Shown piece by piece: positions 24,688 to 33,101 of a stretch of DNA of 64,000 nucleotides. The stretch comes from DASRHD01 sp035485575. GTDB lineage: Bacteria; Verrucomicrobiota; Verrucomicrobiia; Opitutales; Opitutaceae. Every line of letters starts with the position of its first letter. Position 1 is the stretch's first letter. Where the stretch lies: NCBI GenBank assembly GCA_035485575.1, contig DATHNW010000023.1, positions 47,006 to 111,005 of the forward strand, written 5' to 3'. Below the pieces are notes generated by a model. The model searched no databases. It saw only the letters and a program-made list of their open reading frames with translations, and had not been told where the DNA came from. A program made the translations under genes and the position numbers.

Positions 24688-26468
24688 AGTTTCGGGCGAC
24701 GGACGTTGCTTTTTCGAGACGGGCCTTAAGCGCCTTGGTCGTAAAGAGCGGTGACGAGCACGCGCCGTCGGCGCAGAGGAAGGCGGCGGGACGGTCGAAA
24801 TCGGGGAAAATCGCCTCTGCGCGCGGCGGCGGACCTTCGCGCCGGTCCCACCATTCGATCAGCTTGTAAGCCGCCGGGGCGCGTTGTGCCGCCAGGAAAA
24901 GGGCCTGCGCCGCCGGATCGTCCTTGCGGCCGACAATGGTCACATGCAACGGCTCGGTGCGCAGTTCCTCCTCGGCGAGCAGGATGCCGCCGACATAGGG
25001 ACCGTGACCGCGCACGATTTCCGGCGCTAGCACCCAGCGCAGCGCAGACTCCGCCAGTGCGCGATCGGACGCACGGCCGGTGGCGTGCGCGAGCAGATTG
25101 GCGAAACGGGCCAGGGCCAAGGCTTCGTCGAACTGCGGCTGCGACACGGGAAAAGTTTTCCTCGTGGTGTCAGCTGTGGCAAAACCGGGCGCGTCACCAT
25201 GCGCAAAATGTGCACCGATGAAATCCGCGGCGGCTTCCGCGCGGGTCAGCCACGCGCCATTGCCCGTCGTTTGGTACAGCGCAAAAAAGGCGCGTCCCAT
25301 CGCAAGTGCATCGCCGAGATAAGGCCCCGCGGCATCGACCTCATCGTGGCGAAAACCGCCATCCGGCAAAGCCCGATGTGCGAGCACCCACTGCGCGGCA
25401 CGCTCCGCGTCGTGCAAGGCCGCTTCATCGCCGGTGACGCCGGCCAACGTACAAAGCGCGGTGATGGCCCAGCCGTTTTCACGCGCATAGCAATGGGTAT
25501 CGATGCGCGGAATCCCCCGTGCTCGGCGACCGGCATCATCGAGTGAAAAATAATCGGCCGCATGCTCGCCCGGTACGAGATCGGCATCCTGGCTGGTGTA
25601 AAAGGCTCCGTCGGCGCTCGTGAGAAATGTCTGCAGATAGCGCTGGATGTCGTGCGCCGTCTGCAAATAAGCCGGCTCCGGCCATTGTGCATAGGCTTGG
25701 GCGTAGATCCGCAGGTTTTCCACCTGCATGAGCATGATTTTCTCAAAATGAGGAATGATCCCAGTCGCCTTCGGCCGAATATTGGTAGACACCGCCCCAC
25801 ACGGGATCGACGAGCTTGCGCTGGAGCCGCAGCATGTCGCGCGCAGGCTCGGCGGCCGCGACGTCACCGCGGCGGGCCGCATGGAGGCAGAATTCGACGT
25901 TGTCCCAATCGAGATACTTGTGTTCATCGCTCCAGCCGCCGCGACCGCGATCGTAGCCACCAAGGATTTTTTCGCGGAGTTCGGCCCGGCGTGCGTCATC
26001 CAACTGTGCGCTGGCGGTGAAAGTCGGAGCAGGCGCCACCCGGATGGACGGGCCCGGCGTCGGATCGTCGATGATGGCCTGGAGCATCGCGGTCATATCG
26101 CGCGGCGAAAGGTAGCCGCGGCGGCGAACGATTTCGCTACCGTCGGCCGCGAACACGATGGTCGCCGGCCAGCCATAATCTTCATAACGGCTGGAAAGAT
26201 CGGGCCGTGAATCCTCGTCGACGCGCACGGTGATGTAGCGTGAACGCAGAAGCGCGGCGACCTGCGGGTCGCGATAAGTCGTCCCGTCCATGACGTGGCA
26301 CCAGTGGCACCACACGGCTTCGAGATCGAGCAGCACAAACTTGTGCTCGCGGGCGGCCTGCGCGAAGGCCGCATCCGACCACGGCTGCCAGGCGATGGCA
26401 GGGACATCCGCGCGAGCGGACGAAAACGACAGGGCGAGAATTCCGGAGAAAAGCAGGCGGCGTAACAT
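24686..26468 (-). pseudogene. DUF255 thioredoxin-like/N-acylglucosamine epimerase-like protein split by a frameshift
   Basis: Two frames together encode one ~590-residue protein. The 5' part (26468 to ~25756) has a signal peptide (MLRRLLFSGILALSFSSARA) and a thioredoxin-like domain with AVWCHWCHVMDGTTY, the WCHWCH motif of DUF255/YyaL proteins, then ends in GDWDHSSF and a stop at 25743. The 3' part continues in another frame from HFEKIMLMQVENLRIYAQAY to 24686 and is the (alpha/alpha)6 barrel half. Family members read a Pro before HFEK; here one extra A/T in 25754-25755 (plus strand AA) breaks DHPHFEK. It is either a real mutation or a sequencing error. It follows doxX by 9 bp as the last gene of the bufferin-type operon. 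Confidence 0.82.
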
Positions 26469-26477
26469 CAACGGATG

Positions 26478-26969
26478 CTACGCGCCGGAATTCGAACCGG
26501 ACGCAGGGGACTTCTTCCCATAGAATTTTTCGATGATGAAATCGATGGAGATTTTGCCCGGACCGAAAGCGAGGATCAGCAGGCTGGTGACCAGGAAGGG
26601 AAAAGCGGTGTCGTTAATGAAGTCGTCAGGATGAAAGTGGAGCAGTTCCTTGATGGCGGCGGGGCTGGCCGTGAAGTAGGCCACGCAAAAGTTGAAAAAA
26701 AGCGGGACCGAAACAATGCGCGAGAACAGGCCGAGCATGAGCAGGACGCCGCCCACCAGTTCCGTCGTGCCGGAGAGATACACATTCGCCACAGGAAAAG
26801 GAATGTGCAGGCTCTCGAAGAATTGGGCGGTTTTTTGCACATGCGTGAGATGCCCCAGTCCTGATTCGTAAAGCTGAAACCCCCAGGCCAGGCGGATGAG
26901 CAGGAGCACCAGTGATTGCAGGCAGCTGGCGGCGCTGACAAAGCGGGAATAGAGGGCGGGTAAGTTCAT
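26478..26969 (-). CDS. DoxX-family membrane protein of the bufferin operon
   Basis: 163 residues, four hydrophobic segments with LVLLLIRLAWGFQLYESGLG (DoxX first helix) and SGTTELVGGVLLMLGLFSRI. HFHPDDFINDTAFPFLV follows. DoxX-like proteins commonly accompany DUF692/DUF2063 genes (bufD-like place). The molecular role is not settled; a quinone- or thiol-related function has been suggested for DoxX proteins. It starts 38 nt after the bufC-like stop and ends 9 bp before the DUF255 gene. Confidence 0.87.
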   Translation of the reverse strand: MNLPALYSRFVSAASCLQSLVLLLIRLAWGFQLYESGLGHLTHVQKTAQFFESLHIPFPVANVYLSGTTELVGGVLLMLGLFSRIVSVPLFFNFCVAYFTASPAAIKELLHFHPDDFINDTAFPFLVTSLLILAFGPGKISIDFIIEKFYGKKSPASGSNSGA

Positions 26970-27007
26970 GGTGATGAGAGAAGCGATCGGGGATCAAATT
27001 CCACGCT

Positions 27008-27904
27008 TTATTTTGCGCGGTAGGCACAGAGCCAGCCGAGTTCGGTCCAGTTTTTGAACCAATTCTGGATCTGTCCTGGCGTGATGCCGCGCACGGTGCC
27101 GACGGCCTGCGCGACCGTGCGGCCGGCGCGCAACGTCCGGAGGATGCGATAGGCGGCGGGCTCGAGGCGCTTGTAATAAAGCATGTTGTCGTGCCGGTGC
27201 ACGGCGACATAAATGCGCTCGCGCTCCGGCGTCGGCACCCGGCGGAACCTGGCCGCGTGCGGCGCGGCGTCGGGCGTGTTGCTGGCGTCGGTCCGCATCG
27301 CGCCGTCTTTTTTCACCGCGATGACAAAGTCATCCACTGCGTAATCGAGCGCAAGCACCGACAGGTAGGGCTGAAGGCCGAGGCGCAGGCGCGTGGGATT
27401 GGCCGAGGCCAGCCGCTCGGGCGCCAGCAGCGGGGCAGACGGGCCGTCGAAAGCGATGGTCTGCGCCCATTCGAAGCGCGCCACGTCGAGCGCGAGCGCG
27501 GTGTGGGGTGCGGTCAGGCGCGGCTCCGTGCGGATGAATTTTTCGAGGCGGCGGGGCAGATTGCGCAGCGTGAAGGAGCGCGAGGGATATTTCGCCAGAT
27601 AGGCCTCGGCCAGACGCAGGAATTTCTTCTCGCCAAGCAGGGCGCACAGGCCTGGGCAGTCCGCGTAAAGGCAGTCGAGCAGCCGGAACCAGTAGCAGCG
27701 GGCGTAGATTTCAAGGCGCTCGAACGAGGTGAGCCGGTCATTGGGCTTGATGAAACTCGCGGCCACCTTGTGCATCGAGCGGCCGTCGGTCCAGCGGGAC
27801 TGCAGACGGTCGGACGGGGACAGCGGGCGCACGAGCGCGGCCGTCATGAGACGTTGGAACGACTTCAGGTCGCGCGTGGTGCGCTGGCGCGAGGGAAGTT
27901 TCAT
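27008..27904 (-). CDS. bufC: DUF2063/HvfC-BufC-like partner protein
   Basis: 298 residues. N-terminal ~1-120 is the DUF2063 putative DNA-binding-domain module (LKSFQRLMTAALVRPLS, LTSFERLEIYARCYWFRLLD, YADCPGLCALLGEKKFLRLA, YLAKYPSRSFTLRNLPRRLE). The C-terminal part is a winged-helix-like region (LRTLRAGRTVAQAVGTVRGI, IQNWFKNWTELGWLCAY). In HvfBC and BufBC systems this protein binds the precursor peptide and forms a complex with the DUF692 enzyme. Its ATG overlaps the bufB-like stop (ATGA at 27904-27901), so the two are translationally coupled, as expected of a 1:1 complex. Symbol is by family and context. Confidence 0.85.
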   Translation of the reverse strand: MKLPSRQRTTRDLKSFQRLMTAALVRPLSPSDRLQSRWTDGRSMHKVAASFIKPNDRLTSFERLEIYARCYWFRLLDCLYADCPGLCALLGEKKFLRLAEAYLAKYPSRSFTLRNLPRRLEKFIRTEPRLTAPHTALALDVARFEWAQTIAFDGPSAPLLAPERLASANPTRLRLGLQPYLSVLALDYAVDDFVIAVKKDGAMRTDASNTPDAAPHAARFRRVPTPERERIYVAVHRHDNMLYYKRLEPAAYRILRTLRAGRTVAQAVGTVRGITPGQIQNWFKNWTELGWLCAYRAK

Positions 27905-28782
27905 CGGGAGGCCGCAGCCGTGGCGCGGGCCGGCGGCTTCTTCGCCGCGCGCGCGCCGTCGATGAACTCGTTGGCCTTGAGCGCCTCGTCATGCACTTCC
28001 TGGAAGGAGGGAATCTTGTCGTCCCATTCCAGCAGCGTGGCCGTGACGCCGCAAAGGCGGGTGGCATGCGCATAGAGTTTCCACACCGGGTCGAGCACGG
28101 GGTGGTCGTGGGTATCGAGGATGTATTTCTCGAATTTCGTGTGGCCGGCGACATGGATCTGGCCGACACGGTGGTGCGGAATCCCGTTCACATAGTCGTA
28201 CGGGTTGAAGCTGTGATTCTTCGAGGAGACGTAAATATTGTTCACGTCGAGCAGGATTCCGCAGTCGGCCCGCTCGACGACCTCGGTGAGAAACTCCCAC
28301 TCGGTCATCTCCGAGACATGAAACTCGGCATAGCTGCTGACGTTCTCGACGCAGATCGGCACCTCGAGATAATCGCGCACCTGGCGGATTTTCTGGGCGG
28401 TGCGCTTCGCCGCAGCAAAGGTGTAGGGCATGGGCAGCAGGTCGTGCGTATAAGTGCCGTCCACGCTGCCCCAGCAAAGATGGTCGGAAAGCCACGGGGT
28501 GTTGGTGCGTTTGACCAGTGTCTTGAGTTTTTTCAGGTGCACGCGGTCCACCGGATCAGCCGAGCCGAAATACATCGAGACGCCGTGCTGCACGACACGG
28601 TATTGCTCAAGAATTTGGTCGAGCACCTCGAGCGGCCGGCCGCCATCGACCATGAAGTTCTCCGAGATGATCTCGAACCAGTCGACGACGGGCTTCTTTT
28701 CCAGGATGTGCCGGTAATGCGGCACCCGCAGGCCGATGCCGATGCCGTAATCGGTGAAAGCGTTGAAAGGATTGGCGGGCAT
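27901..28782 (-). CDS. bufB: DUF692 multinuclear-iron peptide-modifying enzyme (BufB/HvfB/MbnB family)
   Basis: 293 residues, a full-length DUF692 TIM-barrel. Conserved metal/active-site stretches are visible: GIGLRVPHYRHILEKKP, VQHGVSMYFGSADPVD, LSDHLCWGSVDG, VCVENVSSY, CGILLDVNNIYVSSKNHSFN, GQIHVAGHTK, DTHDHPV and EWDDKIPSF. Family members (MbnB, HvfB, BufB) use iron and oxygen to convert precursor Cys residues into oxazolone/thioamide or thiooxazole groups. Here a Cys-rich precursor gene lies immediately upstream, and the BufC-like partner overlaps downstream. Exact Cys chemistry is not predictable from sequence. Confidence 0.93.
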   Translation of the reverse strand: MPANPFNAFTDYGIGIGLRVPHYRHILEKKPVVDWFEIISENFMVDGGRPLEVLDQILEQYRVVQHGVSMYFGSADPVDRVHLKKLKTLVKRTNTPWLSDHLCWGSVDGTYTHDLLPMPYTFAAAKRTAQKIRQVRDYLEVPICVENVSSYAEFHVSEMTEWEFLTEVVERADCGILLDVNNIYVSSKNHSFNPYDYVNGIPHHRVGQIHVAGHTKFEKYILDTHDHPVLDPVWKLYAHATRLCGVTATLLEWDDKIPSFQEVHDEALKANEFIDGARAAKKPPARATAAASR

Positions 28783-28810
28783 GAGCGAAAAAATCCGTTA
28801 CGAAGAAAAT

Positions 28811-28878
28811 CCGGGAGCCAGGCGCGCAGCCCGGCTCCCGGGGAAAGTCACAGCCGGTGGCAAAAACGCCGCCGGCTG
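28811..28878 (-). promoter_or_regulatory. Two strong hairpins between the bufferin precursor and its enzymes
   Basis: First stem met by minus-strand transcription: 28851-28861 with 28868-28878 (11 pairs, one G-U; loop reads GTTTTT on the minus strand). Second: CCGGGAGCC (28811-28819) with GGCTCCCGG (28833-28841), followed on the minus strand by ATTTTC. The 117-bp gap thus looks like an attenuator or mRNA-stabilising element that lets bufA outproduce bufBC, as is common when a precursor precedes modifying enzymes. Confidence 0.6.
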
Positions 28879-28899
28879 CACGCGAAAAAAAGACCGGTC

Positions 28900-29142
28900 T
28901 TAGCCGCTCTTGCAGCCGCCGTGGCCCTTGCAGGAATTCTTGCCCTTGCAGCCGTTGTCGCCAGCCGAGCAGCCGCCCTGCCCTTTGCAGGCGTTCTGGC
29001 CTTTACAGTCGTGCTTGCTGGAATCGTCTTTCACGATGGACGTGCCGGGATTGACGGCAGCGTGGGCGCGGACTGCGAATGAACCGGAGTAAAGCCCGGC
29101 CAGAGCGGCGCAGGCGAGCATTGTTTTGGTGGACTTATTCAT
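28900..29142 (-). CDS. bufA2: Cys-rich bufferin precursor (BufA2-like)
   Basis: 80 residues from ATG 29142. Residues 1-28 are a Sec signal (KTMLACAALAGLYSGSFAVR, cleavage near AHA/AV). The mature part ends in two copies of a Cx5Cx5C unit: CKGQNACKGQGGC and CKGKNSCKGHGGC, separated by SAGDNG; six Cys in all, with Lys/Gly/Asn between. This CKGxxxCKGxGGC pattern is the BufA2-type motif as I remember it. Such peptides are exported after Cys modification and bind copper in the periplasm, lowering copper stress. The presence of DUF692, DUF2063 and DoxX genes directly downstream on the same strand makes the assignment strong. Metal identity is inferred from the family. Confidence 0.9.
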   Translation of the reverse strand: MNKSTKTMLACAALAGLYSGSFAVRAHAAVNPGTSIVKDDSSKHDCKGQNACKGQGGCSAGDNGCKGKNSCKGHGGCKSG

Positions 29143-29304
29143 AGCGTATTGGGTTGGTTTTTCTCGACCGGCCCCGGCGGCATGCCGGAAACGGCCGACA
29201 AAGGGATAACGCGCGACAGGCCGATCCGGATGCCAGGCTTGGCGCCCAGGGCGGTTTCACGGACGGACAACACATATGATGCACGGTTCACGCGGATGAT
29301 ATGA

Positions 29305-29330
29305 GAAGCCGAAGGATAAAAATTTATTCC
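29305..29330 (-). promoter_or_regulatory. Possible ECF-type promoter of the bufferin operon
   Basis: The minus strand has GGAATAAA (GGAAT = 29330-29326), then 17 bases from GGAAT to CTTC (29308-29305). The same GGAATAAA octamer precedes the ECF sigma gene (34444-34437), where it is followed by CGTC after 16 bases. The -10 part differs by one base and one spacing step. A start near 29297 would give a ~155-nt leader. The rest of the 231-bp gap (29143-29373) shows nothing else definite. Confidence 0.35.
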
Positions 29331-29373
29331 GGCATTCCGACCATATTCTTGTTACAGTTGCATGAAAGGGAGG

Positions 29374-30345
29374 TTAAATCACCCGGTCCGTCAGCACGCC
29401 GCCCTGTGTAAAAGCCTTGAGGTTGGCCAAAAAATGCCGCACCAGCGCCTCATCCTGGTCGTGACGGCCGCCAGCCGTATGCGGGGTGATGAAACAATTG
29501 GGCGCCGTCCAGAGCGGATGCTCCGGCGGCAGCGGCTCGGGATCCATCACGTCAAGATAGGCCGTGCCGAGCCGGCCGCTTTGCAGCGCCTCAATCAGCG
29601 CGCGCTGATCGACGGTCGTGCCGCGGCCGACATTATAAAATCTGGCCCCAGGCTTCATGCAGCCGAGCCGGCGGGCGTTCATATAGCTGCGCGTCGCCTC
29701 ATTGTCCGGCAGGATGTTGATCACGTGGTCAGCCAGTGGCAGCACGCGCGTCAGCTCCTCCTCGGCCACGATCCGCACGCCGGTCTCACTGCGCGTCTGC
29801 CGCCGCACCGCATAAATCTCCATGCGAAACGGCGCGAGCAGCTCCGCCAGCCGCCGGCCAATGGCGCCAAAGCCAAGCATGAGCACGGTCTGCCCGGTCA
29901 GCAGGCGGGAATTCCCGCGACGCCCTTCGTAATGCCATGAATGATCCGTCAGCTGGTCGCGGTAGGACGGCAGGAGATTGCGCCCGAGCGCCAGCATCAT
30001 CGCGAGCAAGTGCTGGGCGCACGGCTCGGCAAAGACCGACGACGCGTTGGTGAAGGCGGCGCCGCGCGCGCGCAGGGCCGAGCGAAAATCTTCACGGTCG
30101 TAGCGCGTGTAACCCGCCGTCGTCAGCTCGATCCATTTCAGCCGTGTGGAACGCAGGCCATCCTCCGGACTGGGCTGGCCGAACGCCACGTCGGCCTGGA
30201 CCAGCGCCGGATCGGATTTGCCCGCATCAAGGATGTTGGCCGAGGCCGCCGCCGCAAAAACCAGCCGGTGGGCCTGCACACCCTCCTGCAGCAGACGCAC
30301 CGCCGGAGCGGAAAATTTTCCATTACACCAGATTGTGAGAGACAT
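29374..30345 (-). CDS. D-isomer-specific 2-hydroxyacid dehydrogenase
   Basis: 323 residues. NAD-binding half: GQTVLMLGFGAIGRRLAELL (Rossmann GxGxxG) and an Arg-rich stretch VRRQTRS where the cofactor's ribose sits. Catalytic region: NVGRGTTVDQRALIEAL (the conserved Gly-Arg-Gly with active Arg), DVMDPEPLPPEHPLW (catalytic Glu) and NCFITPHTAGG (catalytic His). It reduces 2-keto acids to D-2-hydroxy acids or the reverse; substrate unknown. Basic residues after the second strand hint at NADP use, which is weak evidence. It lies upstream of bufA2 on the same strand but is separated by a 231-bp gap. Confidence 0.92.
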   Translation of the reverse strand: MSLTIWCNGKFSAPAVRLLQEGVQAHRLVFAAAASANILDAGKSDPALVQADVAFGQPSPEDGLRSTRLKWIELTTAGYTRYDREDFRSALRARGAAFTNASSVFAEPCAQHLLAMMLALGRNLLPSYRDQLTDHSWHYEGRRGNSRLLTGQTVLMLGFGAIGRRLAELLAPFRMEIYAVRRQTRSETGVRIVAEEELTRVLPLADHVINILPDNEATRSYMNARRLGCMKPGARFYNVGRGTTVDQRALIEALQSGRLGTAYLDVMDPEPLPPEHPLWTAPNCFITPHTAGGRHDQDEALVRHFLANLKAFTQGGVLTDRVI

Positions 30346-30423
30346 GATCGGAAAATTCAGAAGCGAGGAATCCAGGAAACAATCCAGGCCGGCCCTTCAA
30401 TCCATGGCTGCATGGTTTCCAAA

Positions 30424-30975
30424 TTACTCTTCCTCGTTGAATGAACACAACGCGTGCACCGGCAGGCCGGCCTCGCGCAGGCGGCGCGAACCGCCCAGCT
30501 CCGGCAGGTCGATGATCGCCGCCACGCCCACGATTTCACCGCGCAGAACCTTGAACAATTTCGCCGCCGCAAGCAGCGTGCCGCCGGTGGCGATCAGGTC
30601 GTCAACAATCAGGATGCGGTCGCCGGGCTGGCAGGCATCAGCGTGGATCTCGACCGTGGCCGTGCCGTATTCGAGCGCATAGTCCTCGGAGACGGTCTTG
30701 TAGGGCAGCTTGCCCTTCTTGCGCACGAGCACGAACGGCTTGCGCATCTGGTAGGCCAGCGCGCCGCCGATGACAAAACCCCGTGCGTCCACCGCCGCAA
30801 TTAGATCCGCGCCAAGGTTTGCACCATTCAGCGCAAACGCCTCGATCATGCGACGGAACGCCTCGGGATCGTGAAACAGCGTCGTGATGTCGCGGAAATT
30901 CACGCCGGGCTTCGGCCAGTTCCGCACCGTGCGGACCTTTGGTTTAAGCCACCCAGCGAGTTCGGCATCATTCAT
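30424..30975 (-). CDS. apt: Adenine phosphoribosyltransferase
   Basis: 183 residues from ATG 30975; the upstream GTG/ATG at 31008 lies outside the family length. WPKPGVNFRDITTLFHDPEAFRR is the APRT N-terminal signature. VDARGFVIGGALAY follows, then KLPYKTVSEDYALEYGTATV (flexible loop) and RILIVDDLIATGGTLLAAAK, the PRPP-binding motif. It salvages adenine to AMP using PRPP in the cytoplasm. A gap of 78 bp separates it from the dehydrogenase downstream. Confidence 0.95.
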   Translation of the reverse strand: MNDAELAGWLKPKVRTVRNWPKPGVNFRDITTLFHDPEAFRRMIEAFALNGANLGADLIAAVDARGFVIGGALAYQMRKPFVLVRKKGKLPYKTVSEDYALEYGTATVEIHADACQPGDRILIVDDLIATGGTLLAAAKLFKVLRGEIVGVAAIIDLPELGGSRRLREAGLPVHALCSFNEEE

Positions 30976-31026
30976 GACAAAACCCCGCCATGACGCCGCA
31001 CGCCGCATCCGCGGGCAAGCAAAACC

Positions 31027-32427
31027 TCACCGCGCCGCCGCGCGGCGGATCTTTTCCGCGCGGGCGTTCAAATCGGCCAGCAGCTCCGTGTGCTCGCGCG
31101 CCTCGCTGTCGTCGAGCCGCACCAGCCCGGAACCGAAGGGCGGCGCGTCGCCCGCCGCGTCGGCCCAGCGCTGCCAGGCATAGCCGGTGAGCGCCGGATG
31201 CGTGAAGGCGCGCTGCATGGCCGCGCGGCCCTTGCGCAGCATGCGCTCGACCGCCGTGAGCCCGCGCGGCTCATGCGGCCCGGGCTGCTTCGTGAATGCA
31301 TCCCCCGTCCACGCAAATTCCCCGATGAACACCGGCATGCCGGCCGCACGATGAAAATCGTCGAGCCGGTCGAACATCGCGGTGCGATGAAGATTGGCCG
31401 AGAGCACGTCGACCGCCGGATAAACGCATTCCGCGAGCACCGCCGCACCCGGTGGCTCGCTGAACCGGCAGCCGAGAATGAGATGGTTCGGATCGTGCCG
31501 GCGGATGGCCGTGGCACAGGCCGTGAAATAACGGTGCGCAAACTCGCGGGAGAAATTCTCGTGGTCGCGCAAATAACCCGGCGTGTGCAGCGGCGTCTCC
31601 GCCTGCGTGAACTGGCGCAGCATCTCCTTGTTCGGCAGATCGATCCCCCACGCACGCGCCAGCGTGGCGAGACTGCCGCCGCGGGCGGCGAGCACGAATT
31701 CCCACGCCGCATGATACGCCGCCGCGCTCGGCTCGAGGCTCAGGCAGATTTGCAGCAGCGACGGACGGGCCTTTTTCGCAGCGGCCGGCGTCGGCGATTT
31801 CTCCCCGCGCATCTGAGCCCAGCCAAGTTCGTGATCGGTGAAGTACCCGATGAGCCCGCGCGAATCGCGCCGCGGCGTGCACACCTCGGCCGCCGTGCGA
31901 TCGCAGGCCTCCGCCCAGCGCGAGTCAAAGACGTCCGGCAGCTTCACACCAAAAGCATTGATCTCGGGCCCGCTCCGGCGGAATTCCAGGATTTCCGTAT
32001 CGGCGAAGCCCTGTTCGAAAAACTCCGGCCCGGTCCATGCCCCAAGCGTGTTGAAATGCCATTTTTCCAGGCGGGCCAGCGCGGCGCGCACAAAAGCCTG
32101 CGGATCGTCCAGGCCATAAATTTTGTCCACCGCCGCGGTGTAAGGCCCGGGCTGGGTGGAACGCCCGTCCGCCCGGCCGGCCCGGTTCATGCCAGCCACG
32201 CCCTTGCTGAAAAACGGCCGGTTGTGCGCATCGACCAGCCACCACTGACCGCGACGCGTCTGGCCGACGCGGAAAAAACCCGGCGAGCCGCGAAGGGTTT
32301 CCGGCTTGAAATCGGCGGGCAGGGATGACGGGGCGTCGCTGGCGTGCGCCATGGGCGCGAGGCTGGCAAGCGGGGCGCGGAAAGAAAAGCGCGCAGTTAG
32401 GATAAATCGCGCCAGGCGCGCGGACAT
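31027..32427 (-). CDS. Agarase/GH42-like (alpha/beta)8 glycoside hydrolase
   Basis: 466 residues. An N-terminal region (FFRVGQTRRGQWWLVDAHNR, PFFSKGVAGMNRAG) resembles agarase and related GH N-termini, followed by a barrel with candidate acid/base Glu200 in GYFTDHELGWA and candidate nucleophile Glu370 in VFIGEFAWTG. The usual Asn before the acid/base is His here. The ATG overlaps the flavin-reductase stop (TGATG), showing translational coupling; ATG 32349 is an alternative start. A clear signal peptide is lacking although residues 7-24 are hydrophobic. Substrate unknown; polysaccharide breakdown is inference. Confidence 0.7.
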   Translation of the reverse strand: MSARLARFILTARFSFRAPLASLAPMAHASDAPSSLPADFKPETLRGSPGFFRVGQTRRGQWWLVDAHNRPFFSKGVAGMNRAGRADGRSTQPGPYTAAVDKIYGLDDPQAFVRAALARLEKWHFNTLGAWTGPEFFEQGFADTEILEFRRSGPEINAFGVKLPDVFDSRWAEACDRTAAEVCTPRRDSRGLIGYFTDHELGWAQMRGEKSPTPAAAKKARPSLLQICLSLEPSAAAYHAAWEFVLAARGGSLATLARAWGIDLPNKEMLRQFTQAETPLHTPGYLRDHENFSREFAHRYFTACATAIRRHDPNHLILGCRFSEPPGAAVLAECVYPAVDVLSANLHRTAMFDRLDDFHRAAGMPVFIGEFAWTGDAFTKQPGPHEPRGLTAVERMLRKGRAAMQRAFTHPALTGYAWQRWADAAGDAPPFGSGLVRLDDSEAREHTELLADLNARAEKIRRAAAR

Positions 32428-33038
32428 CAGCGGTCGGGCCGCTTGAGGGCAAAACGCTCCGTCGTGCGGCTGAAGAGTTCGCCACCGAGACGACCGATGG
32501 TATCAAGCCGGGCCGGGTCGGGTTTCCCGTCCGCGCCCACGATCGCATCATCCACGTGCGCAAACACGATGCGGCCAAAAATGACATTGGCCGCCAGCGG
32601 ACCCTCGCCGATGTGCACAACGGAATGCAGCGTGCACTCGAAGGCCACGGGCGCGGCGACCACGCGCGGCGGGCGCACTCGCGCGCTGGGTGCGGACGCG
32701 ATGCCAAATTTTTCGAATTCGCTCTCGCCGTACGGCAGCAGCGCCGAGGTGGCGTTCATTTTTTCGGCCAGCGCATGGTTGACGATGTTCACGACAAACT
32801 CGGGCACCTGCTCGATGTTGCGCACCGTGTCTTTTTTCGTGCCGTCGCTTTTGTTGACGGGCACAAACATGAGCGTGGGCGGATTCGACGTGACGCCTTG
32901 GAAAAACGAGAACGGCGCGAGATTGCCCCTGCCATCAGCGGAAATGGTGGACACCCAGGCGATCGGCCGCGGCGTGATCGTACCGATCATCCAAGCGTAG
33001 GCGTCGCGCGTGGGAAGAGAGGCAAAGTCGAGAGTCAT
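32427..33038 (-). CDS. Flavin reductase-like FMN-binding protein
   Basis: 203 residues with the split-barrel fold of flavin reductase-like proteins: GTITPRPIAWVSTISADGRG, NLAPFSFFQGVTSNPPTLMF and EFVVNIVNHALAEKMN. These include the FMN-phosphate contacts (Arg-Pro-Ile-Ala-W-V-S-T). It probably binds FMN and reduces it with NAD(P)H, supplying an unknown partner. It is translationally coupled to the GH-like gene downstream. The pairing is odd and may be accidental. Confidence 0.88.
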   Translation of the reverse strand: MTLDFASLPTRDAYAWMIGTITPRPIAWVSTISADGRGNLAPFSFFQGVTSNPPTLMFVPVNKSDGTKKDTVRNIEQVPEFVVNIVNHALAEKMNATSALLPYGESEFEKFGIASAPSARVRPPRVVAAPVAFECTLHSVVHIGEGPLAANVIFGRIVFAHVDDAIVGADGKPDPARLDTIGRLGGELFSRTTERFALKRPDR

Positions 33039-33101
33039 GCCCTCTCATTAAGCCAGATTCGAGCCGTCGGCAAGCAGACGCCGGTGCAGCGGCGCCGGAC
33101 T

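Noticed and set aside
26480..26500. tRNA-like T-arm sequence (GGTTCGAATTCCGG on the minus strand)
   Set aside because: It is the end of the DoxX coding sequence. No acceptor, D or anticodon arm is present nearby.
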